Part shown: positions 12,101 to 22,979 of the stretch, in pieces | How the letters are laid out: the number at the start of each line of letters is the position of its first letter | How positions within the stretch are numbered: the stretch's first letter is position 1 | Assembly: GCA_025175895.1 (NCBI GenBank) | Contig: CM046000.1 | Span: forward strand, 96,518,753-96,582,752 | Length of the DNA stretch: 64,000 nucleotides | Source: Wurfbainia villosa | Taxonomy: Eukaryota > Streptophyta > Magnoliopsida > Zingiberales > Zingiberaceae | Direction of reading: 5' to 3' | The notes under the pieces: model-generated | The model's database searches: none | What the model saw: only the letters and a program-made list of their open reading frames with translations | Told to the model about the DNA's origin: nothing | Position numbers and translations under genes: made by a program

Positions 12101-12409
12101 CTTTTCTTAAGCAAGCACACCAATATAACTTTGCATTTCAATAGTAGCTTCTCTTATTGGTTGTCTAAGTTTGTTGAATGCAACATCCCTTCTAATTCCT
12201 TGAACCCTTTGCCTAGCAAGCTTATCCAAGTGTGTACGACCTCTAGACATTCTTGTGGTTTTTGTGTTTGTAGAATCCAACATAGTGTTACCATCCCAAC
12301 TCTTTTTAGTTTTAGCAGATGCAATTTTCACATGTTATTCTGAGCTATTGTTGTTTGCAACAGTGTCACATCCATCAATACCTATTTTCAGCTTTGTAGA
12401 GGATGCCAT
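9108..12409 (-). pseudogene. CACTA second gene: Transposase_24-like + DUF8039-like + Ulp1/C48-like, broken
   Basis: This is a multi-exon remnant. It starts at an ATG at 12409 (MASSTKLK) and its N-terminal part carries RGRTHLDKLARQR and IEMQSYIGVLA (12107-12290). A segment resembling plant Transposase_24 follows (about 11530-11885: PPTGYGISRNDWSLFVISRM, then YPHRLARKGYARFAEE). A DUF8039-like segment with IGNAVGTHVGWPQHLI lies at about 10490-10740. Next come the region before the peptidase (9845-10371) and a Ulp1-like cysteine peptidase (9291-9735). The last exon encodes SYSREEIDEVKPEL and stops at 9108. Plausible splice sites flank 9291-9398 and 9108-9194. In-frame stops follow NNNSSE near 12333, NCM near 10630 and PNAK near 9377, so it is not functional. 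Related CACTA genes carry the same domain order. Exon limits are estimates. Confidence 0.7.
9291..9735 (-). pseudogene. Ulp1/SENP-like C48 peptidase segment within the CACTA gene
   Basis: Two exons are visible. The first (about 9640-9735) reads HWILTVIDPYKEVIY then LLDSLN, matching the catalytic His region of Ulp1-type SUMO proteases. The second (9291-9398) reads VPRQPNAK, a stop, then CAYYVMRFM, which places the oxyanion Gln and the nucleophile Cys correctly for C48 peptidases. The stop two residues after the expected Asn-Ala breaks the frame right before the catalytic Cys. Capture of Ulp1-like domains is known in plant CACTA and Mutator elements; any role in this family is not shown by the sequence. 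Confidence 0.7.
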
Positions 12410-12411
12410 AG

Positions 12412-14819
12412 TGTCACGCCCCGAAAGAGACCCCGCCAGACGAAAATCCGGCAGCATCTCCCCTGTACGGGTGACAATCCCAATTTACATACAAGGCCTA
12501 CACGACCACTATACATCGGTCAACACGACCGAAATCCAAACTCAAACGCAGCTATATAATTTTGCCTCAGGCCATCAACCAAAATAAATGATATACAGTC
12601 TACCATAAATCGACTTACCCCTTCTGCCATCTGGGCAGGAATACTCACCAAAATCCAATCAAACCAAAATCCAAATAAGGTCCATACAGACACCAAAAAT
12701 TCAAATACAAAATCAATCTCCAAACCTATACATGTCCTCTAACCAAAATATTCAAACCATAAAGCAAATATCCAAAATAAAACATTCACGACGAGTGGGG
12801 GTCCAGCAGCTGCACTCTCCTGACAGCTTCATCCTAAAATAGATATAAATCAACGGGGTGAGTTCAAAGAACTCTGCGGGTATAGTAGATATGCAAAGTA
12901 AGGTATAGCTAACAATAAAAGTATCATGCCAGTACAGTCTCATATAAATAGGGTATGCAAGCAAGAAATACAAAATGACTGTACTTACCTGAATCTCCTA
13001 CCCTGATATAGAAGCATGTGCCTGACTAGAAGTAATAGAGTCCTGACCATATATAAACATGTATCCTGTATGCATGACAATCATATGCACATCCAAGGCA
13101 TCAATAAAAATGCAGCAAACACAATACAAAATGCAATCCGTGCAAAGTGCATGCCGTGCCAATGACATGGTCACCCCTGACGCCAGTCAGCCGCCTCACA
13201 CGCAATGGTGAAGCCGAGTGGGTAGGGCTATGACAACTGTGCACTCTGCCATCACTGCTCCTGAGTGACCGAGTGGACAGGATGCTGTCGGAGTACACCT
13301 ATCCTCCTGCCCCAAACATAGTGGGGGAGCTAAGCTCTCATCTCCCGGTGTCATAGGCCAGAGGAGGGATCCCTGCCCGCTACCATGCTGCCTCATCGCT
13401 ACCCATGAGCGGACCAGCGGAGCCTGACAGAACAACTGCACACACCCTCCTGATGTACCACTAACCCATGAGTGGCAGTGTGTGCAGGGCATGTAACTAG
13501 CTGCGGGCTCAACAATAATGGAACCCCGTCCAGCTAGCATGCAATCATGCAAAAATGGTGCATGATACTAAAGCATGTAAATCCTACTCAAAACACCTAT
13601 CCTAATAATATGTACAATCAATATGTACATATCCCTAATCCATGTACTATGATCCAAATCAAACAGGGAAATATAATCATATCCTATCACATGCATGTAT
13701 CTAGTAGGCACCAAAAGCATACCAGGCATATAAACATGAAAAAGTTATTGTAAGCTATCCTAACTAGCATATCAACTTGACTTAATCTAAAAGTTAAGTC
13801 AAAATACCCGCCTGAATATATATCCGCAAGAATATGAACCAAATCGTCACAACTGGGGACCTGCCTCATGACTGAAACCTGCATATAGCATAATTATAGT
13901 CAAGCACAAAATATACAATTCAACGACAAATCGAATACTTAATCGATTTCCTTTATAACCCAATTGCCCCAAATCAATTTCCAATTCTCCCAAATATCAT
14001 ACTAATCAACCGAATAACACCCGAATCAGCCCAAATCGACCAATCAAGCTCACCTTCCCTAGGAATTCCATCCACAGCCGATACCCCTACTCACAGCTCA
14101 CTACGTGGTCAAGAACCCCACAAACGACTTTCCTCAACAGTAACCTCCCAATTAAAACCTCACTGCCCTCTCAGCTAACAACCCCCCCCCCCCAAATCCA
14201 CAGTCGTTCCTCTTCACCTAAACCGCACCCACTAAAACAAACGAAGTAAAAAGAAAAACAAGCTATACCAGAAATTTGGAAGCTCCCTTCAGTGGTATTC
14301 TCCTCGGTGCGGCAGAATTTGGCCGGAGAACAACCGACGCTCGTCGTCTAGGGCAGAGAGAACCGACGACGAGGCTGTGGCGGTGGAGGTCGGCGCGCGT
14401 GGTTGGGGTCGGTGACCTGGGCACCGGGAAAGGCGAACGGTGGCGCCGACGGCAGACGGCCGTCGCCGCCGACAGACTAGACGCGAGGAAGAAGGGCTCG
14501 TCCGAAAGTTAGAATCGACAGAGAAGGAGGGGCGCCGCGGTCCGGCGAGGAGAGCGGCCGTGAAGGGAAGAGGCGACGAAGAAAGGCATTGAAGAAGAAA
14601 TAAAAAAAAATAGAAATTAGGGTTTCCGGTTTAGGTTAATACCCCTTAAATAAAGCTTAGTTATTTTATCCCCGTAGAAATCTCGTACGGAGTCCGTTTA
14701 AACCCAGAAAAATTCCGGAAAAATTCCTAAAATTCCCTAAAAATTCTGAGATATTTTCAGGATTATTTCCTTAATTATTGGGCCATTTAATTTAGTGTTT
14801 TAAATCCCCATATTTAACA
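12412..14819 (-). repeat. 3' LTR of gypsy E
   Basis: On the minus strand it opens TGTTAAATATGG right after the purine tract and ends GGGGCGTGACA at 12412. It matches the plus-strand LTR at 706-3297 and the 89-base piece at 29295-29383. The GC-rich leader-like segment (about 14290-14590) and the conserved block (13100-13560) occupy corresponding places. A run of 12 C lies at 14182-14193. Length about 2.4 kb. Confidence 0.85.
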
Positions 14820-14830
14820 TTCTCCCCTAC
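14820..14830 (-). other. Polypurine tract of gypsy E
   Basis: Minus-strand GTAGGGGAGAA immediately before the 3' LTR. Confidence 0.7.
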
Positions 14831-14916
14831 TAATAAAAATTTAGTCCCCAAATTTCCTACTCAGATGCACAACGAGTAAGAAATACCACAAGTAATGAAA
14901 ATATACCTCACGTACC

Positions 14917-16200
14917 TCAAGTAAACAAGTGGGGGTATTGAGCTCTGATCTTTTCCTCGAGCTCCCAAGTAGCCTCCTCGTCGGTGCGGTGACTCCACCC
15001 GACCTTGACAAGTCGCACAACCTTGTTCCGCAACTGTCGTTCCTTGAAATCCAAAATCCGTACCGGAACCTCTGCGTAAGTAGCATCAGGTTGAATGGAA
15101 CCTGATACATCTGATAGAATATGTGTAGAATCTGGCACATACTTCCTTAGCATAGACACATGGAACACATCATGTATACTTGTCAAAGATGGTGGTAGCG
15201 CTAGACGATAAGCAACTGCTCCGATCCTCTCCAAAATCTCAAACGGACCGATATATCTAGGAGCTAGCTTACCACGGAGCCCAAATCTCTTTACCCCTTT
15301 TGTGGGTGAAACTTGCAGGAATACATGATCACCAATAGAGAACTCCAAAGGTCTCCGTCTATGATCTGCATAACTCTTCTGGCGATCTTGCGCCTCTGTC
15401 ATCCTACGTCTGATGGTACGGACCAACTCTGCCTCATGCTGAGCTCTCTAGGGTCCTAGCAACTGGGCCTCCCCAACCTTCTCCCAAAGGGTGGGTGTAC
15501 GACACTGCCTACCATACAATGCCTCATACGGGGCCATTTGGATAGTCGAATGATAACTATTATTGTAGGCGAATTCCACTAACGGCAAATGATCCTCCCA
15601 GTTGCCTCCGAAATCTATAACACAGGACCTCAACAAATCCTCTAGTGTCTAAATGGTCCGCTCAGACTGTCCATCTGTCTGCGGATGGAATGCAGTACTA
15701 AACCGAAGCTGTGTGCCTAAAGCCTGCTGCAGACTCTGCCAGAACCTAGACGTGAAACGGGGATCTCTATCTGATATAATGCTCAAAGGAACACCGTGCA
15801 ATCTAATGATCTCCCGACAATACAGCTCCGCCAAACGATCCAGAGAGTCCGTCTTCCGAATCGATAAGAAGTGCGCGGATTTGGTTAGTCGATCTACGAC
15901 TACCCAAATCGCGTCATGGCCTTGACGTGTCCTAGGCAATCCCATCACAAAATCCATAGTAATATGACCCCACTTCCACTCAGGAATAGAAATCCTCTGA
16001 AGTAATCCAGCTGGTCTCTGGTGCTCAGCCTTGACCTGCTGACAAATCAGACATCTAGCTACAAAATCCGCGATGTCTTTCTTCATACCGTTCCACCAAT
16101 ACAAACGCTTTAAATCTCGATACATGCGGGTTCCGCCTGGGTGGATCGCAAATCGAGAGCGATGAGCCTCTTATAGTAACTCCTCCATAACCGGGTGAGG
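14917..16200 (-). pseudogene. Integrase of gypsy E with chromodomain-like C-terminus
   Basis: The core (15649-16125, 158 codons) carries the zinc-binding CLIC motif and a complete catalytic triad: D58 in MDFVMGLP, D119 in SDRDPRF and E155 in GQSERT, with exactly 35 residues between the second Asp and the Glu. The C-terminal part (14917-15426) holds the GPFEILERIG / HVSMLRKYVPD segment and ends in a chromodomain-like VGWSHRTDEEATWELEE motif, which in chromoviruses guides integration to heterochromatin. In-frame stops at 16171-16173, 15649-15651 and 15448-15450 interrupt an otherwise collinear frame. The second stands where relatives have Gln after SERTI. Inactive but recent enough to read end to end. 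Confidence 0.85.
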
Positions 16201-16285
16201 CTGAGGTACACATAATCTGCCTCGGAAATATATAATACCCTCATCATCACGGGTGAACTCAGTCTGCTGTCCAGAAGTTATCAGA

Positions 16286-17030
16286 CTACCAATGATCAGT
16301 AAATCGATCAGCTCGAGCCTCCGGACTCTCGTCCAGGATAGCAACCATGGTAACTAGAATGCCCTGCTCTATCGGTCTCTGCTCCTCTAAGCTCAACTCA
16401 GAGAAACCCTGAATCAACTCCGTGACCAAAAATCGGAAGGAAGCTAAAATCCCTCGGGACTTCCGGCTAAGTGCATCGGCAACCACATTGGCTTTCCCTG
16501 GGTGGTAGCTGATGGTACAGTCATAATCCTTCAAGAACTCCATCCATCTCCTCTGTCTGAGATTGAGTTCCTTCTGTGTAAACAGATATTTGAGACTCTT
16601 ATGGTCAGTGAGAATCTCAAACGTAATACCATATAAATGATGCCTCCAAATCTTCAAGGCATAGATAATAGCGGCAAACTCTAAATCATGAACTGGGTAG
16701 TTTTTCTCATGGTCCTTCAACTGGCGAGAAGCATAAGAGACTACCTTACCGTGTTGCATCAATACTGCGCCTAAACCCTGTAGAGACACATCTGTATAAA
16801 GAATGAAACCGTCGTCCCCTAATGGTAATACCAGGATCGGTGCTGACACCAATCTCCTCTTCAACTCCTGAAAACTAGTCTCGCATGCCTCTGTCCACGT
16901 GAACTTCATGCCCTTCCTGGTGAGGCGTGTCAATGGCATAGCAATGCTTGAGAAACCCTCAACGAACCGTCTGTAATAACCGGCCAAACCTAGGAAACTG
17001 CGAACCTCCTGACGATTTGGTTTGCTCCCA
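16286..17030 (-). pseudogene. RT connection and RNase H of gypsy E
   Basis: This continues from the reverse transcriptase after a frameshift at about 17020-17040. It begins RQEVRSFLGLAGYYRRF, the usual end of the gypsy RT thumb. The RNase H domain follows with ILYTDVSLQGLG (first catalytic Asp), LEFAAIIYALKIWRHHLYG (Glu), TDHKSLKY (Asp) and ADALSR at its end. RNase H removes the RNA strand of the RNA-DNA hybrid during reverse transcription. All four acidic positions are visible. The sequence after 16420 leads toward the integrase zinc finger. Confidence 0.85.
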
Positions 17031-18338
17031 GCCGGTAGTGACCTCAATCTTCTGGGGGTCAACTGAAATACCCCTACTCGAAACCACATGTCCCAGAAAA
17101 CCAACTGAGTGTAACCAAAATGCACACTTATTAAACTTCGCATAAAGCCGCTTCTGTCGGAGCCTATCTAGAACAAGACGAAGATGCTGCGCGTGTTCCT
17201 CCTCGGAACGAGAATAGACCAGAATGTCATCGATAAAAACAATGACGAACCGATCTAGAAAATCCATAAATTCATGGTTCATCAAATCCATAAATACCGC
17301 TGGAGCATTGGTAAGCCCAAATGGCATTACCAAAAACTCATAATGTCCATATCTGGTACGGAACGCTGTCTTCTGAATGTCAGAATCTCTAACCCTTAAT
17401 TGATGATATCCGGACCGCAAATCAATCTTAGAATAGACTGATGTACCTCTGAGCTGATTAAACAAGTCCTCAATACGTGGCAGGGGATATTTATTTTTGA
17501 TAGTGACAGCGTTCAACTGCCTGTAGTCGATGCACAGTCTCATCGTACCATCTTTCTTCTTCACGAAGAGAACTGGAGAACCCCAGGGTGATGCACTAGG
17601 GCGAATAAAATCTCTGTCCAAAAGTTCCTGGAGCTGAACCTTTAACTCATCCAACTCTCTCGGGGCCATACGATAAGGAGCTTTCGATGTCGGCGCCGTC
17701 CCAGGTATTAACTCAATCATAAACTCCACTTGCCTTATGGGAGATAGACCCGGTAACTCCTCTGGAAAGACATCTGAATACTCTCGGACAATAGGGATGT
17801 CCGCGATCTGAGAGTCACCACTATCTTCTACATTGATCATCGATAATAGAAAACCCTGACAATCGTGCAATAAAAGCTTCTGAGCCTGAATAGCAGATAT
17901 GGTCGCTATACCATCATCCCGGATGCCAATGAAATCCCACGAGGGTTGGTTCGGAGGTCGAAATGTGACCACCCTCGTCTGGCAATCTACTGTGGCATGA
18001 TATGCTGACAGCCAATCCATGCCAAGGATAATGTTGAACTCGACTATGTCCAATACCAATAAATCTACAGTAAGAATGATGTTACCAAAATCTAAGGGAC
18101 AACCTTGAACCTCCTGGGTAACATCCAATGTATCGCCAGATGGTAGGGAGACGACTAATCTCTGTGATCTAATAGCCGATAGTCTACCAATCTCTCTGAT
18201 AAATGTACAAGAAATAAACGAATGTGAACTACCAGTATCAACTAGCATAATAGCTGAAAATGCATAAAGTGAAACCGTCTTTGTGAAATCACGGTTCGTT
18301 GGCTCATTGCGCATCCTCTCAGTAATCGCATGAATCAC
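16959..18338 (-). CDS. Protease and reverse transcriptase of gypsy E
   Basis: This is one open frame of 459 codons. Residues 33-37 are VDTGS, the aspartic protease active site, and ILGMDWL near residue 104 is the typical flap/dimer-end motif. The reverse transcriptase spans about residues 190-435, with PYRMAPRE, the fingers motif LFVKKKDGTMRLCIDYRQLN, KIDLRSGYHQ, and the catalytic box FIDD at 368-371 (VFIDDILVYS). The frame leaves register just after QKIEV (about 17035), where RNase H continues in another frame. The true polyprotein start lies upstream in gag. The enzyme would convert element RNA to DNA in virus-like particles. Confidence 0.88.
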   Translation of the reverse strand: MIHAITERMRNEPTNRDFTKTVSLYAFSAIMLVDTGSSHSFISCTFIREIGRLSAIRSQRLVVSLPSGDTLDVTQEVQGCPLDFGNIILTVDLLVLDIVEFNIILGMDWLSAYHATVDCQTRVVTFRPPNQPSWDFIGIRDDGIATISAIQAQKLLLHDCQGFLLSMINVEDSGDSQIADIPIVREYSDVFPEELPGLSPIRQVEFMIELIPGTAPTSKAPYRMAPRELDELKVQLQELLDRDFIRPSASPWGSPVLFVKKKDGTMRLCIDYRQLNAVTIKNKYPLPRIEDLFNQLRGTSVYSKIDLRSGYHQLRVRDSDIQKTAFRTRYGHYEFLVMPFGLTNAPAVFMDLMNHEFMDFLDRFVIVFIDDILVYSRSEEEHAQHLRLVLDRLRQKRLYAKFNKCAFWLHSVGFLGHVVSSRGISVDPQKIEVTTGWEQTKSSGGSQFPRFGRLLQTVR

Positions 18339-18348
18339 CCGGTCTCGG

Positions 18349-18956
18349 TGGCGGTGGAGGTGGTATCCGCCAAGGTGGATGTGCTGAGCACTAGGCCGAT
18401 CACGAAGGCGATCTGAAGGTGATAGGAAGGTGAGTATAGCAGCTGCGGTGCTGTCTAATTACGTGGTGATCTGAACTAGTGGCGAGGCTGCGGTGATCTT
18501 GTATCGATGGGCTGCTGCTGCGAATGGTCTCTTTATACCGATGGTGAGGCATCTGCATCTGCTGCGGTCCTGGCGAACCTGTGACCTTTGTATGGGCCTT
18601 TGGTGTACTCACATCCATGAATACCATAGGCGACTCCTGCGGGGAGCTCCTCTTGAGCGTTGCGAAGTGCAGGTGTCTGGCCCCCTCTCGAGTCCCAGGC
18701 GCAGAGTCCTCCCTGAATAGAAACCCCGGAAGCCACATGCTGAGCCTTCAGCGAACAATCTCGGCTCATGTGTCCAGGCAGCTTGCAATAATAGCAAACT
18801 GACTGTCCCAAGGTGCAGGCTGAGACGATATGCTCTTTCGATCCACAACGAGTACAGTAGGTGTCACTAGTGGGCGGCCTCCGGCTCTGCTGAAAAGACC
18901 GGGAGGGCCCAGCTGAAGATCGTCCTGATTTCTGAGGCCGGCTAGATGCCCCAGAA
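18349..18956 (-). pseudogene. C-terminal gag of gypsy E with two zinc knuckles
   Basis: This resumes gag directly after the copia A target duplication. Two CCHC zinc knuckles (CX2CX4HX4C) lie at 18755-18856: CTRCGSKEHIVSAC and CYYCKLPGHMSRDC. These bind nucleic acid in the nucleocapsid part of gag. Downstream the frame is lost by small indels (about 18400-18700) before the protease frame begins. It belongs with 28033-29018. Confidence 0.8.
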
Positions 18957-18961
18957 TGACT

Positions 18962-20311
18962 TGTTGGATCGAAAGTGTCGCTAGAGGGGGGGGGGGTGAA
19001 TAGCGATACGGTGTCGTTAAAAAACTTTTGCAATAAGTAAAAAGCAAGTAGAGAGTGCACAGCGGAAATATAAAGTAGACAAGATATTTTTACGTGGTTC
19101 ACAATCTTTCGATTGCTAATCCACGGCCCTAGTGATCCTTGATCACGTACGGAGGGCAATTCACTAAAACCACTCCTCTTCGTTGGAAGTAGGAGCAACG
19201 ATTACAAAAAGAAATCAAGGCAAAGGGACACTCCCCCTTTCCTTGTTACGATTAAAGCACAAAGACAATTTAAAGAAGTAGAACTTAAATAAATATACCG
19301 ACAACTCTTATAAGTAGAAGATGTAGCTTTCGTTGTCGTGACGCCGTCGTAGCAAATGTGAGTAGTAGTAAGCGGCGTTCTGACCAGCGTGTTGAGAGCT
19401 CTTGAATTCTTGTTTTGCTTGGAGTGAACATGTCTATTTATGGATATTGATCTATGAATTTAGACATAGGTAGTGTCAAGGTGAGGTTCTTATCCCAACT
19501 CAAGGATGAGGTGTTTCATCCAACCACCTTGTGCCACCTCCAACCTTCTTGTGCCAACTCAAGGATGAGGTGTTTCATCCAACCACCTTGTGCCACCTCC
19601 AACCTCCTTGGGCGCCAACTTGAGGATGAGGTGTTTCAGCCAACCACCTTGTGCCACCTCCAACCTTCTTGTGCGCCAACTCAAGGATGAGGTGTTTCAT
19701 CCAACCACCTTGTGCCACCTCCAACCTCCTTGGGCGCCAACTTGTTGGAGCCATTCAACTTGTGCCACATCATGGGAGCCAACCATCTTGTGCCAACTCA
19801 CCTTATTTTGGGTCCACCACAAGGAAGCTTGGTGATGGTTTGGATGTCCACCTTGATGCCACATCACCCTTTGTACCAAAACACGAGTCAAGTCCAAATT
19901 CACCCCCTTGAAATTCGAGCTCTTCTCGAGGTCGAACTTGACTAGCAGTTGGTGTAGTCAAAGGGTTTTGGATCGATACAAGTTAGCTTAAAATATAAAG
20001 TACGATGGTTCTAACCATCCGATCTCGACCTAGACCTTCCATTGGAGGTATTGGGTGGGATCTCGCTTAACGACCTTGCCGCTTTAGCTTACCTTGTAGC
20101 CTCGCTCGGTCTTCACCCAGTACCTCGGCTTCCTCCGAAGTCCTCTCGGCGTTGCCCGACCACCTCGGTTCCCACCGGTGTCGCGACCTTCCGCTCAACT
20201 TTAGCATTTCGCACACTTAATTGAGCTCGTAAGATAACAAATATACCCTTAACTATTGAGCCTTTTGCCATAATCAAAATACCGGTTCGACTTTGGTGCC
20301 TTGCACCAACA
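18962..20311 (-). repeat. 3' LTR of copia A
   Basis: 1350 bases, TGTTGG...CCAACA in plus-strand reading. It holds four tandem units of 59-61 bases (19497-19738) and a TATA-like CATAAATAG on the minus strand near 19440. It differs from its partner 26671-28032 by substitutions and clustered small indels. Confidence 0.92.
19497..19738. repeat. Four tandem units of 59-61 bases in LTR A
   Basis: Each unit reads AACTCAAGGATGAGGTGTTT, then CATCCAACCACCTTGTGCC and CTCCAACCTYCTTG. The partner LTR has four units too (from about 27206), with one shortened. The LTRs of copy B carry only two shorter units. The open frames rich in CATSNLL here are repeat artefacts. Confidence 0.9.
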
Positions 20312-20323
20312 ATCTCCCTTTTG
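20312..20323 (-). other. Polypurine tract of copia A
   Basis: Minus-strand AAAAGGGAGATT next to the 3' LTR. Confidence 0.7.
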
Positions 20324-20366
20324 ATTCATGGCAAACCGACAAAAGTTAAGGAAAAATTAACATAAC

Positions 20367-20528
20367 AATGAGCTAGCATAATGATTAAGCATGAATGAGC
20401 TAGCATAAAGATTAAATATGAATGAGCTAGCATAAAGATTAAATATGAATGAGCTAGCATAATGATTAAATATGAATGAGCTAGCATAAAGATTAAATAT
20501 GAATGAGCTAGCATAAAGATTAAATATG
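20367..20528. repeat. 27-base tandem repeat, six copies (copia A)
   Basis: Unit AATGAGCTAGCATAAAGATT plus AAATATG, six times with few changes, between the end of pol and the 3' LTR. Copy B has four copies at the equivalent place (61106-61213). Confidence 0.92.
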
Positions 20529-20529
20529 A

Positions 20530-21130
20530 GTGAGAAAAATTATTGTTTCAAGTTCTCCCCTTTGAGGTAACCTCCCCCTTGACTGAAGGTGAGTTCTTGA
20601 AAAATAATTTTTACTCCCCCTTAATAGTTGCTTAAGTAAACGGAATTACTTAATATAAAAGGTAATAATTTTGTTTACTTTCTTCCTTACTTTTGTGACT
20701 TTCTCCCCCTTTTGCCTTAACTCAAAAAGTTTGTAAATATATTTTAGGGTTTGTAAGTCCAAGCAAGTTCCCAATTCTTTAAAAATAATAATAAGCTTGA
20801 AAGTATGTTCATCTAAAATGTACAACTCCGGTTGGACTTGATTGATATAGAATGATCAATAAGTCTTGAAGGAGTTGATTAATTTTAAATAATTATACTC
20901 CATGGTTCATGTCGATGCACTGAATCTACATCTGGAACCAGGAGTAAGGTCCTAACATCTCACGCCCGTCTACGTGGCTAAGTACACAAACACATTAGTC
21001 CTATGTGTTGTGAGATGTGTTGGCTCCTTAAATCTATAGGTATATGATTTCTAAGGTAAGACTTAGGCTAATTTCATAAAAAGAAGCAAAAGTAGAGTAC
21101 ATATATAGAAAAATTTAAATCCTACTCTAT
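20530..21130 (-). other. Non-coding 3' spacer of copia A
   Basis: Between the end of pol and the repeat array, AT-rich with runs such as CTCCCCCTT. It corresponds to 60400-61100 of copy B. I see no open frame or env-like gene in it. Confidence 0.6.
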
Positions 21131-22690
21131 TACGCACATACCTAACTTTCGTCTTAATAAACTAAATTCGGCTTCGGGTAGTGGTTTTGGTGAAGATGTC
21201 CGCTAGGTTTGATTTGGACTCAACATACTCTAGTTGTATAGTTCCATTAGTTACATGTTCCCTAATGAAGTGGTGTTTAACTTCTATATGTTTTGTCCTA
21301 GAATGACATATTGGATTTTTAGTTAAGTTAATTGAACTAATGTTATCTATGTAGGTTTTAATGTTGTTAAAGATTAAGCTAAAGTCTTGGAGAGTGTGCT
21401 TCATCCACGAGCCGAGAGACACACTCACCCATCGCAACGTATTCCGGTGGTAGATAAGGCAACGCAATCTTTGCTTCCTCGCACTAACTCACTAGACTCG
21501 AGCGAGGATTTGACAACAACCACTCGTGCTCTTTCTATCGAGTTTACTACCGGCATAGTCGAGTCGGAGTAGCCGATTAGATTAAACTCGGTAGATCTAG
21601 GGTACCAAATACCTCGTTTAGCGTGCCCTTTAGATATCTAAGGATACGCTTGACTAGGGTTAGGTGAGACTCCTTGGCACAGTTTGTAACCTTGCACATA
21701 TACTTACCGAATAAAATGTCGTGCTCATGGTTAAGTATAGGAGACTTCCTATTGCGCTCTATAGTATTTTAGGTCAACGGGTTTTCCTTCTACATCTTCG
21801 TTTATATTAACATTAGTTGCCATAGGTGTATTAATTATTTTAGCATCTTGCATTCCAAATCGATTTATTAAGTCCTTAGTATATTTTTGTTGATGTAAAT
21901 ATATTCCATCTTTAGTTTGTTTAATTTGTAAACCTAAGAAGAAACTTAACTCTCCTACTAAATTCATTTCAAATTCACTTTCCATAAGTGAGATGAATTC
22001 GTTTAAGCGAGGATCGAGTTGGTAGTTCCAAAAATTATATCATCTACATAGATTTGGGCTATAAATATTTCTTTTCCTACGGTTTTTCTGAATAAGGTTG
22101 GGTCGACTAAACCTTGGTTGAATCCTTTGGACTTAAGATAGATCGAAAGCCTTTCGTACCAAGCTCTTAGGGCTTGTTTGAGTCCATATAGGGCTTTCTT
22201 AAGTCTAAGGACATGGTCGTTTATCTAGATTTTCAATCCGGAGGTTGATCGACGTAAACTTCTTCCTTAATGTATCCATTCAAAAATGCTGACTTGACAT
22301 CCATTTGAAACAATTTAAAACCTCGATGTGCGATATGCTAGCAACATTCTGATGGACTCTAGTCTGCAGCTACGGGGCGAGGTCTCATCGTAATCTAAAC
22401 CTTCGACTTGACTAAACCCTTTGCGACTAACCTAGCTTTATTTCTAACTACTTCACCTTTATCATCAAGTTTATTTCAAATACCCACCTTGTTCCAATAA
22501 TTGATTTTTCTTTAGGTGGTGGTACTAATTCTGACTTCATTTCTAGTGAATTGAGCTAGCTCTTCTTGCATAGCAATAATCCAAATGGGATCAAGAAGTG
22601 CTTGTTCAATAGTTTTGGGTTCGATTTTGGAAATTAACGAGATTTGACTAAGGTTTGATGAAGCTCTAGTTCAACTCCTAAATTTGGATC
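21131..22690 (-). pseudogene. Reverse transcriptase and RNase H of copia A
   Basis: The fragmented frame retains the RT core. The catalytic YVDD codons lie at 22039-22050 (reading QIYVDDIIFGTTN), followed by FEMNLVGELSFFLGLQIKQ and FGMQDAKIINTP (21749-21985). RNase H pieces include WMKHTLQDFS, YIDNISSI, HIEVKHHFIREH and ADIFTK (21162-21467). Frameshifts occur near 21165, 21440 and several places above 22100. It is the reference for the 494 bases missing from copy B. Confidence 0.85.
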
Positions 22691-22979
22691 ACCTATAACT
22701 TGATTGATAGGATGATTTGTTTGAGTCTTAGTGTGACTGGGTTAGGGTCATCTATCACTTGGTCGATAGGATGACTTGGGTGAGTTCTAGTTTGACTTGG
22801 GTTAGAGTCATCTATCACTTGGTCGATAGGATGACTTGGGTTAGGACGAGATTCAAGTTCAAGATCAGAGTCGGCTTCGCTATAAGTTGATTTGCTAGTT
22901 GGTTTTGTTAAGGATTGAACGGGTTCGTGTCCTTCGTCGAAAACTATATTAATGGTTTCTTCGACTCTAAGAGTGTCGT

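Larger units (their letters stand above)
6555..12411 (-). mobile_element. CACTA (En/Spm) transposon, left part
   Basis: It begins with CACTACAAGAAAAAAG, the canonical CACTA terminal inverted repeat, followed by subterminal repeats (6573 to about 7110). An AT-rich stretch and a minus-strand gene remnant then lead up to 12409. The right side is cut by the gypsy E LTR at 12412, so the second terminus is not next to it. The three bases before the TIR are CTC; the matching target duplication cannot be tested here. TNP2 is absent from this part but occurs on the same strand at 47.8-51.0 kb. Confidence 0.8.

Noticed and set aside
19454..19911. Several open frames with repeated CATSNLL
   Set aside because: They are three readings of the same 60-base tandem unit in LTR A; the same occurs at 27181-27650, 54402-54975 and 61340-62066.
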